Shown here: positions 1-20,613 of the stretch, piece after piece
Position numbering within the stretch: position 1 is the first letter of the stretch
Layout of the letters: each line of letters starts with the position of its first letter
Assembly: GCF_037975245.1 (NCBI RefSeq)
Contig: NC_092583.1
Span: 15,229,264-15,293,263, forward strand
Direction of reading: 5' to 3'
Length of the DNA: 64,000 nucleotides
Source of the DNA: Apostichopus japonicus
Taxonomy: Eukaryota > Echinodermata > Holothuroidea > Aspidochirotida > Stichopodidae
The notes under the pieces: generated by a model
Told to the model about the DNA's origin: nothing
The model's database searches: none
What the model saw: the letters and a program-made list of their open reading frames with translations, nothing else
Made by a program: the position numbers and the translations under genes

Positions 1-6894
<6,894 letters not shown>

Positions 6895-9800
6895 ATGGCC
6901 CCGAACAAGCTGCTTGAAAAGTTTCCAGTCTTTTGGAAACCAATTGTCAAGGCACTCATGGCACCCAAATCTAACAGTAAACTTGTAGAGGAAGTCCTAT
7001 TGAGAAATTTGTGTAAGGATGCACCTGGCAGAAGCAGTGCGTCAAGCAGATGTGAGATTCCAGACTGGCATAGCCTCTTAAAGAATCTTTGTGAAGCAGA
7101 ACCTACACTCACTGAGAGTGGCATTTGTATGTGAGTAAAACATTTACATTAAAATTTGTGAGAGACTATTACAGTGTCCAACCCCCCCCCCTCCCCTTCC
7201 CAATTCAGCTTGAGACAAACAAACCTGAAGGCAGAAATAGAGCGTTATTCATAATACTGTCATAAAAATGGCTAAAGACTAATCTGTAATAATTGACTGC
7301 CTAGATTTCAATGAGCGCTATACTAAAAAACTGGTATCACAAGGCCTGCAAATCTTACCCCTCCCTTGATAGATAGGATTGCCCAGATTTGTCTGCAGTA
7401 TATTGAGCTGAAGAAGGGCTCATTAACATAGATTATGTATCTTGTTTTTTATTCCCTTTGTCAGGAATCCAAGATTTGTGCTCATGTCCTTCCATGCCCA
7501 GCATTGCATGTTCAAGTTTCTGGAGAAACACAAAGCAGAGTTACCACTTACAATGCTTCAGACATTTCTGAAGTCCACTCAGGACAAACTGATAGATGAT
7601 TGGTGCAAATTGTATCACCAGCTACTACACATTCATAACTTGAATATGTGTTCGAAAGTACAACATACCATCAACAAAGGTTTTCTTAGTCAAAAGTCAA
7701 CTACTTATTTTGAATCTCTTTGTGATCAAATCAAGTCTGAAGACAGCAATAGAAATTTGCCAAGTTCTCAACCACAATGCCATTGGTTGTCCGAAGTTTC
7801 AGCACATGATAAGGGCCAATCTGATCGATCAATTCCTTGCATCGCTACCGATAGCCAGATCTCCCAAAGGAGGAAACGAAAAGTTTCTGTTGAAGGAGAA
7901 AGGCAATCTGTTTCTTCATCTGCAAAGAGGCAAAAACTGGAACCTTCAGCCCAGGACATTTTTCCAGATGTGGAGAATGACATGTCAAGAGAAACTGAAA
8001 GCGAAGCATCTATGAAAGATGAATTACCTGCCTCTCAAGAACTTTCATCCCAAGGAGATATCTGGAAAGACAGACTAAAGGTATTCTTTAAAATAATGGA
8101 CTTTGGAGTCAAACTGAAAAGGCATTAATAATTCTTCATTTTTGCTCTTGGTTTCTACAAACCTGTTATTGATTTCCATTATCTCTGCAAAATCGTGAAA
8201 ATGGAAAAACACTTGTGCAGAAGAAAGTAATCATTAGGTAGTTTGCTTCATACGACACATTGGGCTCGTTTTAACAGAGACTGCCTTAGATAGGACCAAC
8301 ATGTATGTATAATATACACTATGCAAAGCTAAGTTCATTGGTTTGGTATATGGAAGCAAAACCAAGGTACAAGACAAACCTTAGCTAAAAATAATAAGAA
8401 CATTTCAAGGAAGTAAACACACATCATTGTTACAGTATAGTCACCCCCATTCTGTGTGAGGTGTCCTGCATCTCACAGATGTATATAGCATTACCATTGA
8501 ATGAATTGTATATGTAACATAACTTAGATTATCTTGTTCTGTCAACAGTCCACGTTTTCTCCGCTTCAAGAAATCTTTCAGTCGTCGAAACCTTCAATGA
8601 CGCCTGCTCACATTGACTTGTTCAAACAGCTGATGACAATGTTGTTGGTTGAGGTAAACAGGAGGCGTCTTTACTTGCAGATTTTTTCATAGCCCAGTCT
8701 TTAAAAGAAATAACTGTCTGGCATGCATTGCATCAATACTTTTCTTTGTAAACTATGAATTGTTTTCAAATATTGTTCACATTAAATGGAGAGGATTTTT
8801 AAACTTTTACTATGGGAACCCTTTGTATACAGATTACAGTCCAGTTTTGTAGGAATATTGGCCTTGCCTTTTGCAATTGCATTTGAAGTTCAGAATTCAG
8901 AATTTGCTACTTTATATTACATTTAAGCTTTCCATATCTGACAAACTTTTCAAACTTTCTTGCTTAATTATTTCAGGTCGACGCGATATGCAATGCCCTA
9001 GAGGTCCAATCCCTGTCTCTTCCATCATTAGCTGTTTTTGTTCAACAGATGGTTGCTATGCCAACCAATTACATCAGCTTTACTACAGCTAAGTTTCTAG
9101 CTGGTTGTTTGTTTACAAAGAAGGTATGTTGTCTTGTCTATGAAATCAAAACTTTCCCTTTAATTTCAAATTGTAATTGTTTCGAATCTGTACATGCAGG
9201 TATTTTCAACAAACGTGTGGGCTATTGTCTTTCTTGGGAGGCTGAAAAAAAAAATTGAGTACCAAAATAATCATTCACCTTGGAAAAATTTAAGTTGACA
9301 ATTTTTATCAACAAAGCATTTTCATCAAGATAACATTTCATGTTGTTAAATCTGTTGTTTCATACAGATTTCAGAACTGAAGCAAACCATACCCAGAAAT
9401 TTACTGGTGACCCTCATCCAGTTTGCTAATGCTTACCCCAAGCCTCTCCTAGAAGGTTGCCTAATTCCTTACATGCAGAGAGGTATGCTGGGCCCACACC
9501 AAGCTGACTGTATGCTGAAAATTTCAAAAGAATGCTTAGATAACCAGAGTAAAATCTTGTTTTTAAGGTAAGAGCCAGATGGAAGGTGGTGGGGTGGGCG
9601 GAGGGAAGGTGTGATGGCATGGGGGAGAGGGATTTGTTGTTGGCCATTTTGGTATGCAGCTTGTACATATTTAAATTATGTCATTCACAGTGTGGAAAGG
9701 ACTGTTATTAGCAATTTTTAGTCATTTAGGTTATGAAAGTCTTAGTGAACTCAATACATTTACATATAGTGCAATCAATCAAAATGATTTACTTTGGTAA

Positions 9801-11950
9801 GTTTCAAAATCTGATTTGCATATATACAATTTGCCCCTCAGACATCCAGGATATTCTCTTTTTGGGGTATGTCCAAATGAAAGATTATTGTTCAATCTAG
9901 TAACTATAACAAAATCAATTGAAGGTATGACTGAATGATTTTATCGAACCATTGACCCGTGCCGTGGACTGCCTAAATGATAGTTCTGCTTGTCTGACCT
10001 TACACTTTCCAGACAATTCTTTCAAGTTAGTCTTAGGAGTTAAAACCACGTTGCTCATTTCGGTATATTTCTTTTTTATTTTACCCGACTTCATATTTAG
10101 GGCACTCCTTCAGTCGCACCACTTGGATTGGAATGAACATGTCAGTGGCTTTGTTCAAGGGATAATCAACCTCAAGGCAAGAATGATAAGTTACTCCTTT
10201 TACATTATTGCAAGTCAATTTTTACTCCACCAGTCAGGTATCATAATCTTTCATAGTTTTCACACTATTATTGGCGCAAAGAGCTCTCTCACTACGGCAA
10301 GCAAGAATGTAAGGTTGGGCATGTCCTTTAGTATCGAAGAAAATATGAGCTAAGAAGGAAGTGTAAACACATATGTTCATAGATCTAAAGAGTGAGAGAG
10401 GTTCGTTACAATGATATTTTAAAAAGTAGCTGGTTCTTGAACCCTATTTAGGCTGGGCTATAGTTCCTGTTAAGCTGGCTCTTGTGTTTTTAAATTCAAT
10501 AACAGGTTGCCAAATACATGGCTCATTGTCATGGTCCTTAGAGTACAATTAAGCCTACCAACAGATCCTCAGGAAACACGGGTTTGCTTTTTCTCCTCCC
10601 CCACCCCCCCCCCCCGCTCACCCCTCCTACCTCTCTCTTTGGAACAAACTACCTGAAATTATCAAGCTCTCTCTTTCTTTCACTTTTGTTTCAATGCACC
10701 AAGAGCATCTTTTTTACAGATGCTAACACAATACAGATGTTCATTAGTATTATTTGGTACGTGCAACTTTTGATCAAGGTATATTTATTTGTATCTGTAG
10801 GTGGAAGTGGACTCGGAAACAGTTAACATTATCATCACAATATTATGTGCTGCTGGAGAAACTCAAAGGAAGTGTCCTAAATTCTCAAAACTTTTCTTGG
10901 CAATTGTCAACAAGTTTAAAGCAAAGGTATGTCTTGTTTTTTTCCACAGTACGTGGTGATGGTTGAAGCTGCTTTTTCAAAACCAATATACTGAAATTAT
11001 TTTACTTTCAGAGGCAGATTGCGACTGGCCTACAGATTAATGAAAGCAAAAACTTGGAAAGAAGATAGATTGCAAAATATGACATTTACAGTTTTGTCAT
11101 ATTTATAGTTTTCCATAATACTTCAGGACTCAGTTTATCTACCAAGTTCAGCACATACTGGTAATCATTTAACAGTTTTAAGTTGCAATTTGTGCTTCTT
11201 CTCCACAATACCATAGGCTCCTTGTTACCACAGCAGCTGATTTGTTGTTAGAAGCTAACATCAAGTACCTGTTAGAGACATATTATATATAAACTTGATC
11301 CATCAATATGAAAATGAGGAAATTAGAGATAAGTTCCAGCAAAGGTTGCTTTAAGAGAAGCATTGAGACATACTGCTAAACCAGTTCGAAGGCCCGTGAC
11401 TAACTTGATTGGAAAAATAAAGTCGCAATTTAAGGACGCTTACATTAACAATTTCGAGGAAGCAATGAACCTTGCACAAGATCGTGATACGTGGCAGAGG
11501 TTAATCACTGAGCATGTCGGATAGACGAGACTCAACTTACTACTACTACTAGAGAGAAGTTCAAAGGTTTTCAAATGAAGTAGTAAAACATGTCGGTACA
11601 TTTGTGGGACACAACATTGTCTGAAATGGTGTAAATGGTTACTTTTATGGCAAGGTATATAAGTAACCAAAAGTTACCCCGGTAACACAATCAATTGCAT
11701 TAATAAGGCTCAGATGTCTTTGTCATTGCTTAATTTTGTTTTTGCCATTTTTCCAAATATTCCGATATAAAGAGAATTCATGTATACTTCTATTCTGTTC
11801 TAATGTTTTTGGTTCTCTTTTCCCCCATTTGCTTTTCCGCAGCTCACAAGTGATCAGAAATCTCTTTTACTGGCTGCAGTCGAGAGAAATGAAACTTTCC
11901 TGAAGAAAGCAATAATATCTGCATTGAAGAAAAGCATGGGAAAAAAATAA
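6895..11950 (+). CDS. FANCE: Fanconi anaemia group E protein (FANCE), 8 exons, 537 aa
   Basis: Exons: 6895-7130, 7465-8080, 8549-8653, 8977-9123, 9368-9567, 10101-10176, 10801-10926, 11843-11950. They join in frame into 537 residues; human FANCE is 536. In the Fanconi core complex FANCE binds FANCC and recruits FANCD2 for monoubiquitination during interstrand-crosslink repair in the nucleus. Identification rests on the C-terminal helical-repeat half. The segment with LLEGCLIPYMQ, the LDWNEHVSGFVQ helix, the VEVDSETVNIII helix and the ending ERNETFLKKAIISALKK each have a counterpart in the same order in vertebrate FANCE. Exon 1 matches the N-terminal DWHSLLKNLCEAEP region. The middle (about residues 190-285) is polar and low in complexity, with basic clusters RRKRK and KRQK that look like nuclear-localisation signals, as in the family. 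An in-frame TGA at 6883 precedes the chosen ATG. Intron 6 uses a GC donor. Overall similarity is weak apart from the C-terminal half, as is usual for FANCE. Confidence 0.86.
10177..10800 (+). other. GC-AG intron (FANCE intron 6)
   Basis: Exon 6 ends with AAG at 10176 and the intron begins GCAAGA, ending in TGTAG at 10800. This boundary joins the residues INLK to VEVD at the point where vertebrate FANCE continues without a gap. No GT near the boundary gives an uninterrupted reading frame of the right length. AG|GCAAG is the known consensus for GC donors. The intron contains a C-rich tract near 10605-10616. Confidence 0.8.
11351..11524 (+). pseudogene. Fossil LINE ORF2 C-terminal tail in FANCE intron 7
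   Basis: A frame from 11351 to the TAG at 11522 reads as the end of a non-LTR retrotransposon reverse-transcriptase protein. It has RRPVTNL, then EEAMNLAQDRDTW, a layout typical of the last residues of LINE ORF2 proteins. Nothing upstream remains as a recognisable polymerase domain, so this is a 5'-truncated copy lying in the sense direction of the host intron. The family cannot be assigned by eye. Confidence 0.55.
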
Positions 11951-14410
11951 ACTGATTCAGTAAAGGCAAACTTGACAGTCATAAGAAGAACTGTGTGTGT
12001 AATGAACTGCTGTGTGTTATTTACTGTAATATTACATACAGTTTTCGACAGTGCTAGTACTGTGCGGTAGAAGAACAAACCTTTATAATTTTGTTACCAA
12101 AATACCTTGTTGAGCTTAAGCAATATTATACAAATAATGTATGGTTATGACTGCAATAGTGCAAATATTTAATGAGTTGAAAGATGGAATGTTCCATTCA
12201 ACGAGGCGCAGCCGAGTTGAATGGAACATATTACATCTTTCAACGAAATATTTGCACTATTGCACGAATGGAAACCATTACTTGTTTTATACAACATATT
12301 ATATTAAGATGGGTTAAATGCACTCATGCAACAGATTGCTTTGAACAGACAGGTTTCTCTGCTCTCTTACCATTGAAAAAAGTGCTACCAAAAAAGTATA
12401 ACCCATTGTTATATTTCATAGAGTGGAATAGAGCGGATTTTGCATGCAATCAACGAGCAATTGACCAATCAAATGACCAGAATACAATTAGGTGTTGTAT
12501 AAATTGCAATATTTTGATGAAATGTATCATGACTTGTTTTCAAAATAAGATTGTGATCAGATAAGCTCAAACAACATTCACTTTTCTGAACTTAATGACA
12601 TTACTTTGCAACAAATCAATGATTATGTTTCGTCTTGAAAAGTTAAACAAATTATGTTTGTCAACTTGATTCCTTTACATCACTTTAAGGCAGCTGTAAG
12701 GATCATGGTATTATGTTCTTTTCTTCATGAATATGCAACATTTTAGCAGAACTGAAATACGACAAGTTGAAAAGTTTTTCGAGTGGAACATTTCTTGTAG
12801 CAATCCTGTTTTTTCATACTGTCGTACTATGCGACTCACAGTTTCCTGTTGTGTGTATGTACCAGATGGTACCACATTTGAATTACTGTGTAGGTATCTG
12901 TTTTTGCATCTGACCAACTAAATTCTTACCTATGTATTTAAAAAAAAAATTTTTTATATCATATACCCTTCCACCTTGTTTGTGTGTGTAATGTGATTCA
13001 AACCATTGACATGGGTAACCAGCTTTGACCTAAAGTGGTACAGTTTCATTAAGAAACAATCCATCTTCTGGTTGTGACAGATACACAGCTATTTTTCTCA
13101 GTCTTGGCATTAATTGCATTGTCTAAGTAACGTCTTCTGGTAGTTTCCAAATTAAATTTCATTGTTTACTTATCTTGTGGCATTTTGTTTTGAACAGTAC
13201 TCAAATCATGTCTCTGTTTTGTATGGCTTGTTTGGCTCAAAGCCAGGCATGAGTAAGCTGTCTTAAAACTTTGATATTATAAACATATTAGATTACATTA
13301 GATACACACGAACACAATTATGTAAGAATTTTCTGATTAGAAAAACAGGATATTTGACATTGAAACTAACTATTAAATGAAAGAAATTCAATACATTTAA
13401 TGATATTTGAAAATGAATACAAATAAGTTGTCATTTGTGTTATTGCCTTTATAATAAGGAAAGTCTACAGTCTTGTTTATGAGGGATGGAAAGGATTCTC
13501 AAAACCATGATATCTCCCATCAAGGGTTATTCATCATAGTTGTTGTGGTTTCATTGTCCATATTTCTGCAGTTCATTTGAAGATAATTTAGTGCTATTCC
13601 CCTGGCAAACCGAAGCCAACTACGGATTTAGGCTTTTTTTCATATGAAACAACCTTCAGTGACCCACAACAAATATTTCATAAAGAACAGGGCTATCAAG
13701 CTGCCACAGCCCCCCCCCCCTCCTAAGCTGTAGGCCAGCAAACATGGCCAGCAAACATAATACAAGTAAATAGAAATTCTGGCTACATGCCAACAACATG
13801 TATTTTTAACACGCGTGTTTTTTCATACTTGTTCAGTTGGAACTTTTCTACGGAGGCATAGAATTATTAGATGGACGGTACAACTGAAAAAAAAATCACA
13901 ATTTATTATAAACTGACAAGAGGATAGTGAACCTCAAGTGGAAAGCGGTCGGATTTCACATTTTTTTACCATAACATAGTTAATTAACTCATATTTTAAG
14001 AGATTTTAAAATTTCTTTAAATATGGAATTTTATAGATTTTTATTATTTGGCGATGTTACAATTCAACAAAATTGACATCTGAGTTATCATCTCAGTGGC
14101 AGTCAGGAAACTTAGTTTCCCTTAATTTTGGCATTATCTTGCAGTGACATTTCCTACGAAGAGCGTTTAAATAATTTTGTCATTCTGAAGTGGCAGCTCC
14201 GTAGTTGTACTTGGTCAGTTTCTACCCAGGATTCTCACTCCTTTTTGTGCGTGTGGTACCCATTTCCTTCCGTAGGTTTGGGTAAAATCTTTCGTGAAGC
14301 ATTTAAAAATGACAAGTTACATTTTGTAACGTCGCCCTCTCTTTACGATCACCACTAAACAGCTGTGAAAGAAGACGTGTCACTAGTTTCACGATCAACT
14401 CGAAAATAAA
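11951..14410. other. FANCE 3' flank and SEC61B 5' flank
   Basis: No coding exon was recognised here. It holds the FANCE 3' UTR, a foldback element at 12141-12278, a poly-C tract near 13711-13720, and at its right end the presumed SEC61B promoter and 5' UTR. No clear AATAAA follows the FANCE stop; a run overlapping the stop contains AATAAA-like sequence. Confidence 0.5.
12141..12278. mobile_element. Foldback (MITE-like) inverted repeat
   Basis: The left arm from 12152 (TGCAATAGTGCAAATATTT, then TTGAAAGATG, then ATGTTCCATTCAAC) is repeated as its reverse complement ending at 12264. There are two small indels, and the two arms enclose a GC-rich loop GAGGCGCAGCCGA. Weaker pairing (ATGGTT with AACCAT) extends the arms outward to about 12141 and 12278. 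There is no coding capacity. The shape fits a miniature inverted-repeat or foldback element; I could not fix a target-site duplication. Confidence 0.65.
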
Positions 14411-17313
<2,903 letters not shown>

Positions 17314-18276
17314 ATCAGAATACGATATTAACATATGATGATGGAAATAAAAATGACATTCCAGTCAAAAAGAACTGTATCTTTTGAAAGAAAAAAAAAC
17401 AATGAAAAAAATCCAATTAATAAATACTTGCAAAACGATAAGGATCTTTTTGACAGACATTGCGAGCACTGAACATCAGCCTCAAGATGAGAGTAGCATT
17501 GAAAACAGAGAGACCACAACAGTCTACAGCTACAGTGTGTGAACGATAACCAAGAGAAACAAAGGCCTACGATGTGTGAGAAGATACATTGACTACTACA
17601 GTATACTGAACTGCCAGTCATCGTCAGGAGCTCTGATGTAGGGAATGCATGCAACTCACAGCCTGTATATCCATGACGATATGTTAACATATCAGGGTGT
17701 ATCCATGACGATAGCATTTTATGTGGATATATGACAAATGTGTATGCATCTTCAAGGGGTTACCTTTTGTGGCCAAGCAGCTTAAATTATGCCATCATTT
17801 AGTGTTTTGATCTACTGTACAAGCATTTCCTGTTTATTTAAGTTCTCTGATATGTCTGTGGTTACATGTCTTCAGGACCCTCTTATAGTTCTGAAGTGAT
17901 TTACATGTTCCTTTACCCTGTGTCTTATTTTTTCCTTTCCATGCTTGTGTTTCCTTAAAATGTTCCTCAGAAGCCCTTTTCAATGAATAACATCTAGCTG
18001 ATAACTATTGAAGTTGAGTTGATCTTAACTCGAACCCTAACTTCTTTCTGGGTTCATGCCAACAATGTACCTATCAAGTATCAATCAATTCCTCCACAAA
18101 TATGCATTTTCTGATTGAAAATTATGAAGTTATTTGACCTATTAAAAGTTTGTGTTGTTCTGAGTTTGTGTGTCTTATTCTTTCTGTGGAGAATGTATTG
18201 TTTTACAGCGACTTCTGTCTTGATAAGCTTTGAAGTCCTGTCAAGGAAGGGGTGGACATGTCTGGGAATGTGTAGA

Positions 18277-18320
18277 AGGGAGTGGTGGGGAGGGAGTGGT
18301 GGGGAGGGAGGGGTGGTTGG
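18277..18320 (+). repeat. G-rich tandem tract, quadruplex-capable
   Basis: GGGAGTGGTGGGGA is repeated twice, followed by further GGGAG and GGGG runs. This gives at least four runs of three or more G within about 35 bases, enough for an intramolecular G-quadruplex. It lies about 1 kb downstream of SEC61B on the sense strand. Structure formation is an inference from composition. Confidence 0.6.
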
Positions 18321-19829
18321 GTATGACATAAGGTAACAATGAGCAAAAGTCTAAGTTGCATTTATGTTATATGAAAACCATATCTGTACTTTCAAAATAA
18401 ATTTGACTTTACAAGAAAATGTATGCAATTGTTATTTTCTTTTTCATCTATTTTATGTTTTCAGGAGATTAACACATTGGCATATTTGTTATTTGTACAT
18501 AATTGATTCTACCTTACCTTTCAAGAGTTTCCATTGGAAGATGAGAGGGAAACTTTTGCATAAAATGTGACAAATTAGTTGTAGTTTAGAGTTGTCACTT
18601 TATTAAAGAGCTGTATAAAAATTCATTAATTATATTGTGTAATACATATATTGAATATATCTGAGAAATATGTAATAAGATTCAAAGAAATGTGATAAAG
18701 TCATGAAACCATTTCAAACTATAACGCACCCAAGGAGACATAATTAACCTCAAAACTAAAAATTAACAAATAGAAATCACCAATGATAAAATTCACCACA
18801 AGGTTAATAACAAGGTAAATTGCAAAAAGCAGTAAAAAACAATTCAGGTGCAGATAAGCAGTTTGGTTAGAAGCATTTTGGGAAGAGCATATGTAACAGC
18901 ATTTCTTGCATTTAAAAAATTATCCTCATGAGGAAAGAAAAAAACTGAAGGAAGAAAAGAGCATTGCACACCGAAGAAAAATCGAAAATAACAAGAGATG
19001 ATATTTTGCAGAGAAAAAGAGGAAGAGGGAGTTTGGAGCATGGAGAGGTATATTAGATCCTCCTGCACGCAGGAACTGCAAGCAGGAACTCCACCAGGTA
19101 GGTGGAAGAATAAAGAGCATGGGAAGCAGAAATATTCCAGAAGAGAAAGTTTCAGTAAAGATGAGGGATACTGGTATGGGAAGGATGGAGCAAGAGAAAG
19201 ATGAAGCAAGAGGAAGGAGGAGGGAGACAAGCAGGATTGGAAGGTACTTGCATTTGGCACAAGATGAACAGGATCGTTGCATAGAGGGATATAATATACG
19301 TGTGAAACATAAAATAAGGCAATCCAAGTACACCAGATATATTTTCTGTGCTGTGTTTTATAATGGGGTAATCACTGGTCAAACAAGTACAGCCAGTTGT
19401 GCTATCAAAATTTCTCATTTGAAAAAAATCCTGCAATTTACATAAAAGATTCAAAACAAGCTATGAGAACGGAAAATTGTTTTTCTATGTGTTTAATTTT
19501 AGGAGGCAAACTTTTCATTTGTCTTGTATTTTATGTCCTATCCAGACTTGAACTGCCTAATGTAGGATGACTAAGGTCAAGGTAAGGTCAAGCCAGTGAA
19601 AGAAAGGAAGGGACAAATGACATACATGAAAGACCCCCAAAAATACCAGCAGAAAGAAATAACTCAGAAATTGAGAAATTTTGAGGTGAAAATTTCAAAT
19701 GAGGCAAAAGTACAGAAACTAAAGTAGAAAAAATATATATACAAGAAACACAGAAATACAAGCATGCATCTCTCAAACACTGATTAAAATTATCTCTGAA
19801 AGGATGATATGTTCCAAAAGGAGCAAATG

Positions 19830-19862
<33 letters not shown>

Positions 19863-20450
19863 AAGAGATTTAATATCAAAGGACATGGCACAGGACATCA
19901 ACTTCCGAGGCCTTTCAGTCATTTACCAACAAACTTTGTGCAGAGTAAGGCTCTGTGAAATAAATCAACTGTTTAACCGTTTGTTTCATATTCTAGTACT
20001 GACAGAGATGCTGGTGAAGACAATAAAATATCACATGACAAAAATCTGCGATCTAAATGTAAAGTCAAATGAGTTGTTTATTAAACATTTAACATATATA
20101 TAAAAAAAAAGCTTGTTAATAGCCTCAGGTACAATGAAAACAACTAGATCCCATCAAGGAAGCCCAGCACACCAGATAATCTTAAAGACGATGTGCCCAG
20201 GTACCTGCCAACCAGGAATCTCATCAGCCCGTCACTACAAATCTGAGATATTAGGTGATGCTTGAATGTTACTCCATGCTGTATACTTCAAGACCACAGC
20301 CAGTGGTGGACACTAAGAAAGATTGTTCCAGGCTCCTGATTAATATTCGGAACACTGTCAAGTTAGCTCCCGTCAGCAATCTGTTTTGGCTTTGAATGAT
20401 TCATATATATATATATATATATATATCTCGAACCTCTGGACATACAATCA

Positions 20451-20522
20451 GCGTCCATAGCCTAGTGGTTAGGGTGTCCGCGTACAGAGCGGGAGGCCCG
20501 TGGTTCGAATCCCGGTGGAGGC
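20451..20522 (+). mobile_element. tRNA-derived SINE head inside TA microsatellites
   Basis: The 72 bases have tRNA-like layout. There is a 7-base acceptor stem GCGTCCA against TGGAGGC with one mismatch, a perfect A box TAGCCTAGTGG and a perfect B box GGTTCGAATCC. The anticodon stem has a seven-base loop. The T stem has two mismatches and there is no 3' CCA context, so it is not a working tRNA. Both flanks are TA tracts (20402-20426 and 20568-20605), and about 45 bases of non-tRNA sequence follow the tRNA-like part. This fits a tRNA-derived SINE inserted in or carrying TA repeats. Confidence 0.65.
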
Positions 20523-20565
20523 TGAAAGTTTTTTCACTGTTCTTGATTTTCCAACTCATTACGAT

Positions 20566-20613
<48 letters not shown>

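Noticed and set aside
7710-8015. 101-residue frame on the plus strand
   Set aside because: It overlaps FANCE exon 2 in another frame, has no family signature, and exon 2 joins in phase with its neighbours.
18844-19454. Long overlapping open frames of 100-138 residues on both strands
   Set aside because: The proteins are low in complexity (Ser/Phe/Leu on one strand, Arg/Glu/Gly on the other), reflecting purine bias, with no splice-consistent partner or domain.
20451-20522. Functional tRNA gene
   Set aside because: The T stem has two mismatches, the acceptor stem has one, and the apparent anticodon (ACA) would be very unusual. A tRNA-derived SINE fits better.
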